DNA of 64,000 bases, taken from contig OV121086.1 of assembly GCA_921293015.1 (NCBI GenBank), positions 44,223,402-44,287,401 on the forward strand, written 5' to 3'. Position numbers and translations under genes: made by a program. The DNA comes from Phorcus lineatus. Lineage: Eukaryota; Mollusca; Gastropoda; Trochida; Trochidae. The notes under the pieces were generated by a model. It was not told the origin of the DNA and did no database searches. It saw only the letters and a program-made list of their open reading frames with translations. Positions 37,369 through 48,830 of the stretch are shown piece after piece; the first letter of the stretch is position 1, and each line of letters opens with the position of its first letter.

Positions 37369-38040
37369 ATGTTGACGATAACAGTGTGTGGCGATGTCGA
37401 AGTTAACCCTGGGCCGACCGATCCCGCAAGTAAGAGATATACAGTCAGTGATCTGACTGAGATTGTAAAAGGGCTTCAAGAAGAAATTGTAAACCTTAAG
37501 AAGCAAGTTGAAACACTTACTGACACACTTATGAAAAGCACTTCAGAACTTGTAACAAAGACTGATGATCTAGAAAATCGCTCCCGTAGAGACAATATAG
37601 TTGTATATGGAATTCCAGAGAAGTCTGGTGTTGAGAGAGAATCATGGGAGGATTGTGAGTCTGCTGTGAGAGATGTGTTTCTTGACAAGTTAGCGATAGA
37701 GAATGCACATGAAGATGCACACATTGGTATAGAGAGAGCTCACAGGGTGGGTAAGAAGAAAGAAGGGGGTAAGCCACGCCCCATCGTGGTGAAGATGAGC
37801 AGGGGTAAGACCAGGAGTGACATCCTCTACAGAGCCAGGAACAAGCTGAAGCAGTCCAGTGTGAAGATAAGTGAAGACTTCAGCTTCACAGTGAGGGAGA
37901 AGAGGAGAAAGCTTATTCCACATATGGTGAAGGCAAGAGAGGATGGAACAGAGGCATGTCTTCGCTTTGACAAACTTCTTCTTGGAGGAGTTCTCTATGA
38001 CATTAATATACAGACAAATAAACTGACTAAGTCCAGATAG
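37369..38040 (+). CDS. LINE ORF1 with N-terminal 2A-like peptide
   Basis: Residues near the start read VCGDVEVNPGP, matching the 2A consensus D-V/I-E-x-N-P-G-P, which makes ribosomes skip the last Gly-Pro bond. A heptad-rich segment follows (LTEIVKGLQEEIVNLKKQVETL, a likely trimerising coiled coil), then SRRDNIVVYGIPE, the opening of the L1 ORF1-type RRM fold, and a basic C-terminal part (REKRRKLIPHM). ORF1 proteins bind element RNA as a chaperone. The frame is also open upstream to an ATG at 37339, but those ten codons belong to the interrupted Tc1 transposase. So the native LINE Met is taken as 37369. ORF2 continues in the same frame after one TAG. Confidence 0.88.
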   Translation: MLTITVCGDVEVNPGPTDPASKRYTVSDLTEIVKGLQEEIVNLKKQVETLTDTLMKSTSELVTKTDDLENRSRRDNIVVYGIPEKSGVERESWEDCESAVRDVFLDKLAIENAHEDAHIGIERAHRVGKKKEGGKPRPIVVKMSRGKTRSDILYRARNKLKQSSVKISEDFSFTVREKRRKLIPHMVKAREDGTEACLRFDKLLLGGVLYDINIQTNKLTKSR

Positions 38041-38076
38041 GATCCAGGCCATGGCCCTGTCAATGAGAAATCAACA

Positions 38077-41000
38077 ATGCATTTGTGTACTAACCTTAGT
38101 ATATTTTCATGGAACTGTCATTCTTTAAAGCGACATCTAAATGACGTATCTGTTACAGAGCTTCTCAAACAATATATGTTTGTTGGTGTGTGTGAGACAT
38201 GGCTATATTCATCTGATGATTACACAATGCTCCAATCAACTCATAATGTGTTTACTACATGCAGAGATAAAGGCAAACATGGTGGAATTGGTTTGTTTGT
38301 AAACAAAAATGTTTGTGCTGGTGTTAAAAGAATATTCACTCATGTTCATGATGCTATATACCTCTTGTTAGACCATGATTTTTTCAGCTTAGAGTTAGAT
38401 ATTATTTTTGGTTTTATGTATTTCTCACCTGAACACTCTGTTTATTACCGAGGAAAAACAACTGACAGTTTGGAAGATCTTGAAAATATTTTAACTGACA
38501 TTTTCTGCAATTATGATGCTGAGATTCTTATAAGTGGAGATTTCAACTGCAGGGCAGGGGAAGTAGAAGATTTTATATCAGATGACGACACAACACACAT
38601 GTCCTGGGATGATTGGTATGAAAATGATAACTTCACACAACCTCGAAAGAATAAAGATAAAGAAGTGAATAACTTTGGAAGGCGTTTACTGCATTTGAGT
38701 AAAACATTCGGTATTCACATCTTAAATGGGAGATATTTAGGGGATACACATGGAGAATTTACTTGCACTGCGAACAATGGTATGTGCACAGTTGATTATG
38801 TCATTGCAAGTTCAAGTTTATTTGAAAATATTTCCAGTTTTAGTATTTTGGATATGGATGGATCTGACCATTTCCCGCTTGTATGTAATCTCGATGTCTG
38901 CATAAACAGTGACAATAACGCCGAGACCGTGACAGAAACGCCGTATGTCAAGTACATGTGGAACGAACAATATCGTGAATGTTTTACTGAGCTCTTACAT
39001 GACAATTCTTCTCAACAACTTTTACGAACTATTATGGATCAAATATATGTTGATATTGACGAGGCAGTTGCCCTCACTGACAGGCTTTTAACGAGAGCGG
39101 CGAAGCAGATGAGCAGACGACACGGGTCACGTGACAAACGACAGACGAATCAGCCGCCGTGGTGGGATAGTGAACTGCAAGCGTTGAAAACTGATAAATA
39201 TGAAGCATTGGATGAATTCAGAACAACCAGTACATATATCAATCTGGAAAAGTTCAAGTATTTAAGGGCGAAATTCAAGACAGATTTTAAAATTAAGAAA
39301 GAAAAGTATCAGATAAGATTGCGTAAAAACGTCGAATCTATGAAACATGACACAAACCGATTATGGAAGGAAATGAAATCACAAAAGCGGAAAAACACTA
39401 CAAATGCAATTAATGCATCAGAATGGAAGGAATATTTTGAGGGTTTATTAAATACAGCGAGACTACCGACGACAATGCAAAATGAGGTTGAGGATAGCAT
39501 TTTCTTACATGATGCACAATGTGACAGTTGTACAGACAGTCAACCAGACCAGTTGAATAAAGCCATTACTATAGATGAAGTGACGAATACAATTCAATCC
39601 GTGATCTTAAGCATGAGAAATCTCCAGGAACTGATGGCATTGCAGCAGAAATATTACAGAATGCGATCCCAACTATTGCTCAGATATTCGTAGAACTATT
39701 TAACCAATCATTGATTAAAGGATATTTCCCAAAACGTTGGTGTGAAGCAATTATATGCACGTTACATAAAAAAGGTTCGCTGAAGGATGTTAACAATTAT
39801 CGTGGGATATCCTTAATCTCTATCACAGGAAAGGTGTTCAATAAAATACTCAACAACAGACTTCAAGCATGGACAGAAGAGAAAAACATTATATTTGAAA
39901 ATCAAGCTGGATTTCGAAAGAAATATTCAACTGTTGACAATATTTTTACGTTGCAGGGGGTGATAAGCAAGTATTTATCTAAATCGACTGGAGGAAGATT
40001 CTATTGCTTTTTTTATAGATTTTTCAAAAGCGTTTGATAGCGTCCAACATTCACATTTATGGTACAGACTTATTCAATATGGTGTCCACGGACCTATTCT
40101 ATCAGTATTACGTGACATGTACTCTAAGTTAACATCATGTATCCGCACAAGAAATGGCCTCACAGACTTTTTCTCATGTTCGATCGGCACCCGTCAAGGA
40201 TGTATGGTGAGCCCATTATTGTTCTCGTTTTACATTAACGAGCTGGTTACAGAATTAAACCTCTTTCAATGCAGAGGAATATTCATTACGGAAGATATGC
40301 CAAACATCTGTTCGTTATTATACGCCGATGACATCGTAAATTCTGCAGATTCTGCCGGAAAATTACAACAACAAATTGATTGCGTAAGCAGTTTTTGTGA
40401 TAAATGGATACTAAATCTGAATTTGGAAAAATCAAAAATTGTTGTTTTCAGAAAGGGAGGAATACTTCGAAGTTACGAAAAGTGGTATTACAAGGGACAA
40501 CAAATACAGACTGTTTCCAGCTACAAATATCTTGGTATTTTCTTCACCCCAAAATTGATATGGACTAAAACCTTACAACTTTTATCAAACCAAGCCGAAA
40601 AAGCATGTTTACTCATTTACAAATTACATAACGGAACCGGCGGTCTACCTGTATCAACAGCAGCCAATCTTTTTGACAGTATGATTTTACCCATTCTTAC
40701 TGACGGCGCAGAAATATGGGGACTCAACAACATAGATTTATTAGAAAAAGTTCAAACAAAATATTTCAAGAGGATATTGTGTTTACCATCTTCGGCAAGC
40801 AATGATGCTGTATTAGGAGAATGCGGAAGGCTTAAAATACTTACTAACTGTATTTATAAATGTATTAAATACTGGGTTAAGATACTTTATATGGAAAACG
40901 AGAGACTCCCTAAACAGACATACAAGATGTTACTAAGACTGAATGATGTTGGCAGAAGTTCATGGGTTACAGGCGTCAAAAATGTTCTTTTCCAATATGG

Positions 41001-41520
41001 CTATGGATACGTGTGGACTTATCAGAAAGTCGGACACATAGACCTATTTCTATCTGATTTTAGACAGAGAGTGAGAGACTCTGAATTTCAGAACTGGCAC
41101 GCTTCAATTAACTCTAACGCTAAACTGTACGCGTACTCACTTTTCAAGTCATCTCTAACTATAGAAAACTATCTCCTTCATATTGACCAACTTATATTCA
41201 GACAAGCCCTGTTAAGATTCCGATGTTCCTGTCATACTCTGATGATTGAAAAAGGACGACACTTAAACTTAGACCAAGAAGACCGACTATGTGCCTACTG
41301 CCTACGTTTTGGAAAACATAAAATAGAAAACGAATATCATTTTTTGCTTGTATGTGACGCCTACAGAGACCTAAGAAGAAAATATCTTAAACCTTATTAT
41401 CATTCTTATCCAAGTTATAGTAAATTTATTGAGTTGATGTCTTCCCAGTGTAAACATACCTTCTTATCCTTATCAAAATTTGTATTTTTTGCATTTAAGC
41501 GGCATTCAAAAATCAACTGA
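38077..41520 (+). pseudogene. LINE ORF2: APE endonuclease and reverse transcriptase
   Basis: The N-terminal APE endonuclease looks complete: FSWNCHS, CETWL (Glu), ISGDFNCR (Asp, Asn), TVDYVIAS and GSDHFPL (Asp-His). The RT follows with SPGTDG, NNYRGISL, NQAGFRKKYSTVDN, motif A (DFSKAFDSV), motif B (GTRQGCMVSPLLF), SLLYADDI (catalytic YADD, near 40318) and a CR1-like C-terminus with CAYC...ENEYHFLLVC. The frame slips twice. One A appears to be missing near 39608-39610, just before the SPGTDG block; one extra T sits in the T7 run 40008-40014, just before motif A. Intact stretches are 38077-39693, 39711-40037 and 40117-41520. The total would be about 1147 codons, normal for the clade. Both slips lie at short base runs, so assembly error is a real alternative. 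Confidence 0.88.
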
Positions 41521-41636
41521 CGTTAGTATATCACAAAAATTTATGTACAGTCTTTAACCATAATGCACAAATTGTCTATGCCCTATATTCTATGGGCCAA
41601 ATGGCCTGAAACTTCATGAATAAACACATTCAAACA

Positions 41637-41650
41637 ACAAGTGAGGGTTT
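41637..41650. repeat. LINE target-site duplication, right copy
   Basis: Exact copy of 37344-37357, directly following the LINE 3' end. Confidence 0.85.
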
Positions 41651-42264
41651 CGAACAGCCAGATTGCCAGGACGTTTGGTTGCACCCGACAAACGGTCATG
41701 GAGAGTGAGTCGCTAGCACCGTCGTGATTGGGCAAGAGTGATCTTCAGGGACGAAAGTCGATTCAACCTGTTCAAAGCAGACGGCAGAGTAAGAGTATAC
41801 AGACGTAGAGGCGAAAGACAGGCTGCAGCATGTGTCCAAGAAGTTATAACCTATATGGCGGTGTCAGCGTCATGTTCTGGGGCGGGATCTGCGGCGACCA
41901 GAAGACAAACATGGTTACAATTCGTCAGACCTTTACAGCCCAGATTTATAGGGATCACGTGTTACAGCCCATGGGTGTCCCATTCATATAGATTCAGCAG
42001 CAGGGATGATGTTTCAACAGGACAACGCAAGACCAAATATCGATAACCATGGACTTCCTAAACCGACAAAACATCCAGGTATTGCCTTGGCCATCACGCT
42101 CCCCTTACTTTTCACCGATCGATCATCCATGGAACCATTTTGTAACACGCCAAGAGCAACTAGTTACCACACGGCTAGAACAGGCACTACACTAAGAGTG
42201 GCAACGTTTCATGAATTACGTGATCCGACGTCTTACCCTTTCTATGAGAAGACGTGTCTATGCT

Positions 42265-42429
42265 TGTATTGACTGTAGCACCCGATACTAACTCCACTAT
42301 TTATGAAAATCGCACAAAGTAATGTCGCCTGATCTGAATATACTATGTATGTATTGACTGTAATGAGGGTCACACTCGTTATAACTCCACCATTTATAAA
42401 AATCATACAACATAATGTCGCCTGATCTG
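42265..42429. repeat. Tandem duplication of the transposase 3' end
   Basis: 42265-42336 and 42350-42429 both begin TGTATTGACTGTA and end AATGTCGCCTGATCTG. The second copy keeps a Tc1-like GHTRY codon string, while the first lacks a few codons there and reads CSTRY. Identity is about 75-80%. Confidence 0.8.
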
Positions 42430-42430
42430 T

Positions 42431-44570
42431 CCTCAATGTGGTAATTAAATTTCAAGCGATATCGCCAGTGGACACAAACAGACATAGAGAAGTTATATTT
42501 TGAACAAAACACTCCAACATGTCCTTGAACTGTTTGAAAATGGTTCATTACTAATGATAAACTTGTCAAATGCTCGAAAAAATTCCTGTTTTCTTTGATA
42601 ACCAAATTTATGAGATGTGTACTTTCTTATGTACTTCAGTTTAATTTATTTTCAGTTAAGATAATAGTCTGCTATATCCTATGAAATATCATTGTCTATT
42701 ATTTCCGACCTTTTAATGTCAAACAAATTATCAATAAACACACTAACAGATAGAGGTACATTTAATCTCACTAATCTTGCTATTAAATTGAATGTTTCAT
42801 TTTGACTTCGAAACATATCCTTTATTCAAAGAATATGAAAAGGGGAATAAATTTCAACTATAAGAATTTTTAAGTTATTAAACCATTTTTTGTTATATGA
42901 TTACATCTTGGAGATTTTTTGACTGAAGCATTTTTCTTTGATTTCACTATTTATGAAAATATTATGAAAAGAGCATACAATGAATTAAGTATTTTTAAGG
43001 ATAATGATAAGAATTATTAACTCCCGGGATTACATTCATTTTTAGTGACTTAACTTCTACATACATAATTCAGATTATTCAAATTTGCTACCATCTCAGG
43101 GTACATGTACCACGTTTGCAGCGGATATGTAAAATAATCAGTTTTCTTATTCGTTACCCATAATTAATCATTAGTAGTTACATATAACCCATCTATAAAA
43201 TCCTTATTACGTCATTGTAGAGGGCCGTCGCAAACGAAGAAATCGTTTCTGGATATTTCTATCTCTATTTATATATCCATGATATAAAATAAGAATATAA
43301 TGAATAATTAAAAAAACATAAAACTCGGAAGTTTGTCATAACACGTTTAACGTGACACAGAACATGTTTCATGAATTTTTCATGTTGCTTAGAAAAGGGC
43401 CAACATACCATCTACTCTGAATTAAGTTCAAATATCCTAACTAAATCTGCAGCTCTATCTCTAAATTTACAAAGTTAAGATATATTCCTGTTTTCATTGA
43501 TAGTACAAAAACAACCATATAGATGTTAATAAGTCGAAATTCTGCGTCCACTTTCGATTGATATCATTTGAAAGTTCTTCAACACTACCAATTAATATTT
43601 GTCTTTGTCCCTGCTTTAGAAAATTTACAAAATCACGTTTGAGTCACTGCACTCGCCACTGTCCAGTTTTCGATCACAAATTGCAACTTACACCTGTTTA
43701 TTGTCTCTATACTGAACCGATAAGATCTAAGATTGTGACTTTCAGAAACAACTAATGCTTTACGATAGATTAACATCATTAATAAAGTTTAACTTTTCTG
43801 ACTCCTAGAACGTGCTCTGTGTCCCTTAAACCCATGCGAATTTCTATATATTCCTCTTACATGGTTATATGTTACAATTCATTCATAACATTTTAGGATT
43901 TCGCTAGTATAAAAGTTTTCATTATCAAATTTCAAAAGGTTTTAGTGCTTTTTCTGTTACAGACACAATGGCACACACTGATTATACTTTTATTCCAACC
44001 ATAAGCGTCCACACATTCCTCCCTTTAATTTACCATGGTATGTCTAATGAATTTTGTTTGTGACACAAAACTAAAGTAGGTACATACTGAATATCTAAAT
44101 GACGTAATAGTTATTCTTAAACAGTAAATAAGGATAATGTAAGCATTTAAAGATCAAATTTGACAATTGTGAAAAGGTGAATTACTAACCCCTCCCTGAT
44201 AGAACCAAAACACCTTTACGTCAAATATTCTTTTAGACGTTTTTATAACATTTTTGATTGGCGTATCCTAATGTATTGAAACAGCAATTGCCACTACGTC
44301 AAGCGTGCAAGTTTCCATCTGTTCACGGATATTGTCAAGACTATTGACGAAATAACGTTTAGTAAAGAATTGGCTTAGAACCACCCCGTCGTTATACAAA
44401 ACATTTTATACAAAATACATGTACTCACTGGAAACGGTATTTGTATTCCCAACTATTTTGACAGATAGCGTTCATAAACTTTCACATTCGAAATTTATTC
44501 ACTTTTAAGACCATATGAAAAGCAACTTTGAACATATTTACAAATCCTTGCATTTATACATAAAACATTG
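42431..44570. other. Intergenic DNA, no gene seen
   Basis: AT-rich. Only short frames with no domain. No repeat pair was identified here. Confidence 0.5.
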
Positions 44571-44746
44571 TTCAAATTCTATAACATTATCACTACCGGC
44601 GTCATTTGATTCAAATTCTATAACATTATCACTACCAGCGTCATTTGATTCAAATTCTATAACATTATCACTTCCAGGGTCATTTGATTCAAATTCTATA
44701 ACATTATCACTTCCAGCGTCATTTTATTCAAATTATCTAACTTGCC
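44571..44746. repeat. 39-bp minisatellite, 4.4 copies
   Basis: Units start at 44571, 44610, 44649 and 44688, with a partial fifth at 44727. Each begins TTCAAATTCTATAACATTAT and ends GTCATTTGA; differences are one to three bases. Because 39 is a multiple of three, a 123-codon frame (44515-44886) stays open with the repeated string SNSITLSLPASFD. That openness follows from the unit length and is not evidence of a gene. Confidence 0.92.
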
Positions 44747-45748
44747 TTCGTGTTAATACTTACTGCATGTGGGGTTACAAAGTAGTAAAAAGTGTACAGA
44801 AAAATGCAGATGTATCGACAACGGTTTTAACAAAGGAAACTATAGCAGTGAGACGTAAGGGGCATAATTCTTATGGCGTTCTTTAAAATAATTTTTTTTA
44901 AAATCTTAAGATAAATGTAAGAGAATATCTACACAATTTTAATTTGTTTGTAATGTCGGGAAAATGCAGATTATCTTCTTTACAATCTAGATTGCATGAC
45001 ATTTGTTTAGTTTAAGCATTTTTTATAAGTCAATTCGATTCGTTTGCGTTTGTGGTTGCAATGAAACGTCTTCTTTTTTGTGTTTTCTTTAAGTTCTTGT
45101 AAGTTAAGTTTACCCATCAACGACATTATCACATGAATTTGATCAAATATTGTGAACCTGCTGCCACACAGCGGATTAGTATAAGAATAAACAGTTCCAA
45201 GGCCTAGCTTCGTGATTGTTAGATTTGGCTTTTGTTTAAATGTTTTTTATGTTCCATTTTTGGCCAAAGATTTTCCCTACGTTATCTTGCTTTTAGTTAC
45301 AATGATTAAGATAACGCTCGCATTTAGGTTTATTTAAAGGCCTGAGTTGGCTTTAACAATCTCATTTCTTCACACATAAATTAATTTCAGAATAGGTATA
45401 GAATATCAATTCATGGAAATATTTTTTCATTAAGAATATTTTAATAAATTACTCTGTTGATAGTAAATTTACACTTACATAAAATCAAAAGCTACAATTT
45501 TATGTTACCAGGGGAAAGATAAGATATTACAAATCTAATGAATTTCTGAAGTGGAGATAACCTTTCCTTGGAAAATTAATTCATTAATCAGATTATAAAT
45601 GGCACAATCATAACACCATCATCTTTCTTTATAATAACAAAATATGTGTCTGCCAAATCGCTGCTAATGAACAATGGACTTAAAACTAGAATAAGAAGTT
45701 GAAATAAGAAATAAGAATAAGAAATTGATTCAAAAATATTTATTATTC
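44747..45748. other. Intergenic DNA, no gene seen
   Basis: AT-rich. It ends in a short AATAAGAA-type microsatellite near 45690-45727, just before the 216-bp repeat. Confidence 0.5.
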
Positions 45749-45966
45749 AAAGGCACTAGTGCACGCTTTTACGGTTTAACTTGGCTATTTTAAGGTTTAC
45801 GAGGACTTTTACATTTACTTAAACTTTCTAGCGATGCAATGAAATACTAAAAGTTCTTTACAATTTACCTGCAATCAACAATGAAAACGTTAAGACAGCC
45901 GCTTTGGGCTTGGACATATAAAAGTCTATGGTTAGCTGTGCACAAAACGGATAAATTATTGACACT
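45749..45966 (+). repeat. Discrete ~216-bp interspersed repeat, copy 1
   Basis: This unit matches 61133-61347 in reverse orientation at roughly 85% identity, and similarity stops abruptly at both ends. It starts AAAGGCAC-AGTGCACGC, has GCGATGCAATGAAATAC and AACGTTAAGACAGCCGCT inside, and ends CGGATAAATTATTGACACT. There are no terminal inverted repeats, no pol III boxes that I recognise and no coding frame. The class is unknown. Confidence 0.8.
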
Positions 45967-47965
45967 TGGAAACGGCTGAACTAGTATTGTGTGCAGCTAT
46001 TGAAGTAACCTAAACTCTGAACTGAGAACAAATCATGAAATATGTTTTATGAAAGCAATTTGAAAATTGACCGATTTAATAACACAGTATTAGCATTGTT
46101 ATTAGATTGACCATAGCGGCTGCCGTTTCCGCTTTTCTGGTTATGAGCAAAATTTTAATATTTCCGATATCGTAGTTCATGCGGATTTAATGTAACGTAA
46201 CATTAAATATTTTTTAAATACTCCGGCCTTTGAAAATCCACTTAACTACCTAAATACGTAAATATTTGTTAAATAACGTACGAGGTAGATTACTGAGTGA
46301 GGGTCGTGAGTAATGTCGAGATATATGCAGTATCTGTGCATTCGTTGTGTTTACGAATTATTGGCTTGCACTAGTGCGTTTAATTACATTTGAAAGCAAC
46401 AACCAAACATATTCCTTTAAATGTATAAAACGGATACAGTGTGTTAAAGATTGTGTTTGAAAAACACACATATAACTGAAATATTCTATCATTACATATA
46501 TATCAACATAAAAAACCTTCATGTTACACGTAACCCTTATCCTGGTAACTTTATTAAAATTGTATCTTTTAAAGTAAATGTTTATCCATCTTTGTTGATC
46601 ATGTCCTTTCTTCTTAATGTGACAGCAAACGAAATGGTTCCAATACATAACAGCATTTACGTGATAACAAACAATAAAATCTGTATAAACCTTCCCAACA
46701 AATGGATGTATCATATATTCTTATTGTTCAACTTCGACTTTCTTTATGATTCATTGTGGATCAAATCAATATCTACTGACGTGGGTGCCTATGCCTCTAT
46801 TATTCTGTCATAATCCATTATGAAACAGGAGTATTCTGAGTGGACTTTGCAATTAGTATCAATAATCAAATACATGTTCAAATGAATGCAAAATGCTATG
46901 ACGATCATTGTTTGTAGATATGATTCCCGTGTAGGAGCGCCAGGAACACCTGCTGAAACACTGTAGACTTGCATGCAATTTCCTCTTTATGTAAAAGCAA
47001 AGCTAGTGTAGTATGTTGACTGTATTAAGAGAAATAAATTTACGCATTCATGTCCAAACCTACTGTTTACATTCTCGTTATTCTCTTCGATTATCTTTCT
47101 GCTAAAAAGCGTGATTATGATAGTCATCGCAAATACATATCACCCTTGAAAGTGATTCTGGATACAATATCGATATATTGACTGTGAAAACATTTATAAC
47201 TCACTATATTCTTATTTTCTCCTTTGAGATGAAGATTGACAATCTTAATCTAATTCACTTATTATTTAAAAAGGGATTTTATATAAAATTTGTTATCAAT
47301 ATACATGACGTGGAAAGAAAAACAATAGGATTTTAAATGATAATTTTTTGGGGGAAAAGTAAGAATTAATGATAAGTCTTCTTGTCATTGTGAAAAGGTC
47401 TTAGCAGTTGGTTCATTTTATCTTCATTATTTTTGTTTCCGATGTAACAGGTTAGTAGTACACAGTTATGCACTTTGAAAATTTATAAGAAATAAAACTT
47501 TTAATGGAAATAATCTTTGACATACTATTTGCCATAAGGAGAAGAAACTTGGTTAATCGACTATTAAGAATATCGAAATATCGAAATAATCCCCCCTCCA
47601 AATAAAAAGGATACCAGTCATGAAATCTTGAAAGAAACGGCAAATCTATACAATGTTCTTAAATACCTTTATAAACATTGAGCACACCCTAAAAAGAACA
47701 GTCAGAATAAGTTACACGTTACCCTTTACTTGATTTGTATGTTTCATGTATTTATTCATAAAGGAATATAAAAGAGTAAATGGTCAGGGCATTATCGACA
47801 AATTTGTATACTAATGTACTATTGATGCATGTTCATATCATTCTCCTTTCGTTCAATGCTAACCATGTGAAATGTATAAAGCCCTTGGAGAAAGTATTGC
47901 AACAATAACTATATTTCCTGATTTCTGCCACTGCTCTGCAATCCAAACAAAAAAGGGTTTTCAAG
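45967..47965. other. Intergenic DNA with a duplicated segment
   Basis: 46700-46850 resembles 57590-57730 (shared ATTGTGGA-TAAATCAAT and GACGTGGGTG / GATGTGGGTG blocks). Overlapping frames on both strands at 46358-46813 have no recognisable domain. Confidence 0.45.
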
Positions 47966-48830
47966 TATACATAGAGAACAAAGTTAAGCACCCCCCCTAT
48001 TTTCAAAATTGCAAAATGCATCTGTGGAGAAAAACACGACAATATGACTAATTGGATCCCCTTGACATAGAAACTAAAGTTTTTCGTGACTTTGTATCTT
48101 TAAAATCATCATACATGATGACATTTTGAGAACTTAAGATAAAAAACATAAGATTTTTCACCCAAAATAACTATCGTCCGTTTGTCAAAAGTATGCGATG
48201 GATTCTGATGTTAGTTGTCATGAACAACAATTTTGTTATAGGGTACAATTTTACACTTTAAAAAAACACGTATCCTTCACAATAAGGACATAATTGGGTT
48301 TTGAAATTTGATAAGAATTTTCGATAATTTTTAGAAAATGGCCATAACCAGACGATTTTGGAATAAAGGTGGTCTTCTTTCACTTTGACTCAGTAACCCG
48401 ATACTTCTTTTTGCTTTATAGACGTTGTTACGGTTAAAACTGCCCCCATTTAGTCCCTTTTTATGAATGGGTCATTTTCCAAAAATTGAGATTTTGGAGG
48501 TCCATACTGCTGTAACTAGTGACTTTTGCTTAAGAGATCCATAATAAAGTTTGATCAGTGGAATAGGAATAATGGAATAATACACATTAAAACAAAACAT
48601 ATTGACTTTCTGAACATATTCACCTTTTGATCTCAAAATTACCAATTTGTATAACTGCAATTATTCAAAATATCCGAAATGATATTTTAATGAAATTACG
48701 TTCTTAAATTGCGAAATTATGATTCTATCATATCATACACTTACTTTTACTGCAATGTGGTCCTCTTTATTCTCAGACAAAACTTACTGGTGAAAAACTT
48801 GGGGGTGCTTAACTTTTTTCCTTATGTATA
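47966..48830. mobile_element. Putative MITE with 30-bp TIRs and TA flanks
   Basis: 47966-47995 and 48801-48830 are inverted repeats at 27 of 30 places, outer end TATACATA and inner end GTTAAGCACCCCC. If the outermost TA is the target duplication, the element is 861 bp, a size and target site typical of Tc1/mariner-derived MITEs. The interior has no transposase. The related region at 57.6-58.3 kb lacks this stretch, which supports an insertion. Confidence 0.7.

Larger units (their letters stand above)
37358..41636 (+). mobile_element. CR1/L2-type LINE inserted in Tc1-like element
   Basis: Non-LTR retrotransposon with ORF1 (coiled coil plus RNA-binding fold) and ORF2 (APE endonuclease plus reverse transcriptase), a short 3' UTR and no poly-A. 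The borders are set by the 14-bp duplication. The first Met of the LINE itself is 37369, only 11 bp inside, so the copy may be slightly 5'-truncated. The 3' end has a GGCC-AAAT-GGCC hairpin (41595-41606) and AATAAA (41619), then ends in AC-rich sequence. Confidence 0.9.
41637..42430 (+). pseudogene. Tc1-like transposase, 3' part, internally deleted
   Basis: After the LINE the sequence resumes the transposase helix-turn-helix (SNSQIARTFGCTRQTVM). It then jumps, at about 41707-41717, straight to HRRDWARVIFRDESRF, the first catalytic Asp block; roughly 100 residues are missing. MFQQDNARP (second Asp, 42021) and PYFSPIDHPWN (third acidic site, 42121) follow, the latter having Asp where Tc1 elements have Glu. 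The end reads SMRRRVYACIDC. Frames shift several times and a TAG lies before the second Asp. 42265-42429 duplicates the C-terminal end. Non-functional. No terminal inverted repeats were identified. Confidence 0.85.

Noticed and set aside
44515-44886. 123-residue frame as a gene
   Set aside because: Openness is explained by a 39-bp repeat unit; the flanking parts show no domain or splice context.
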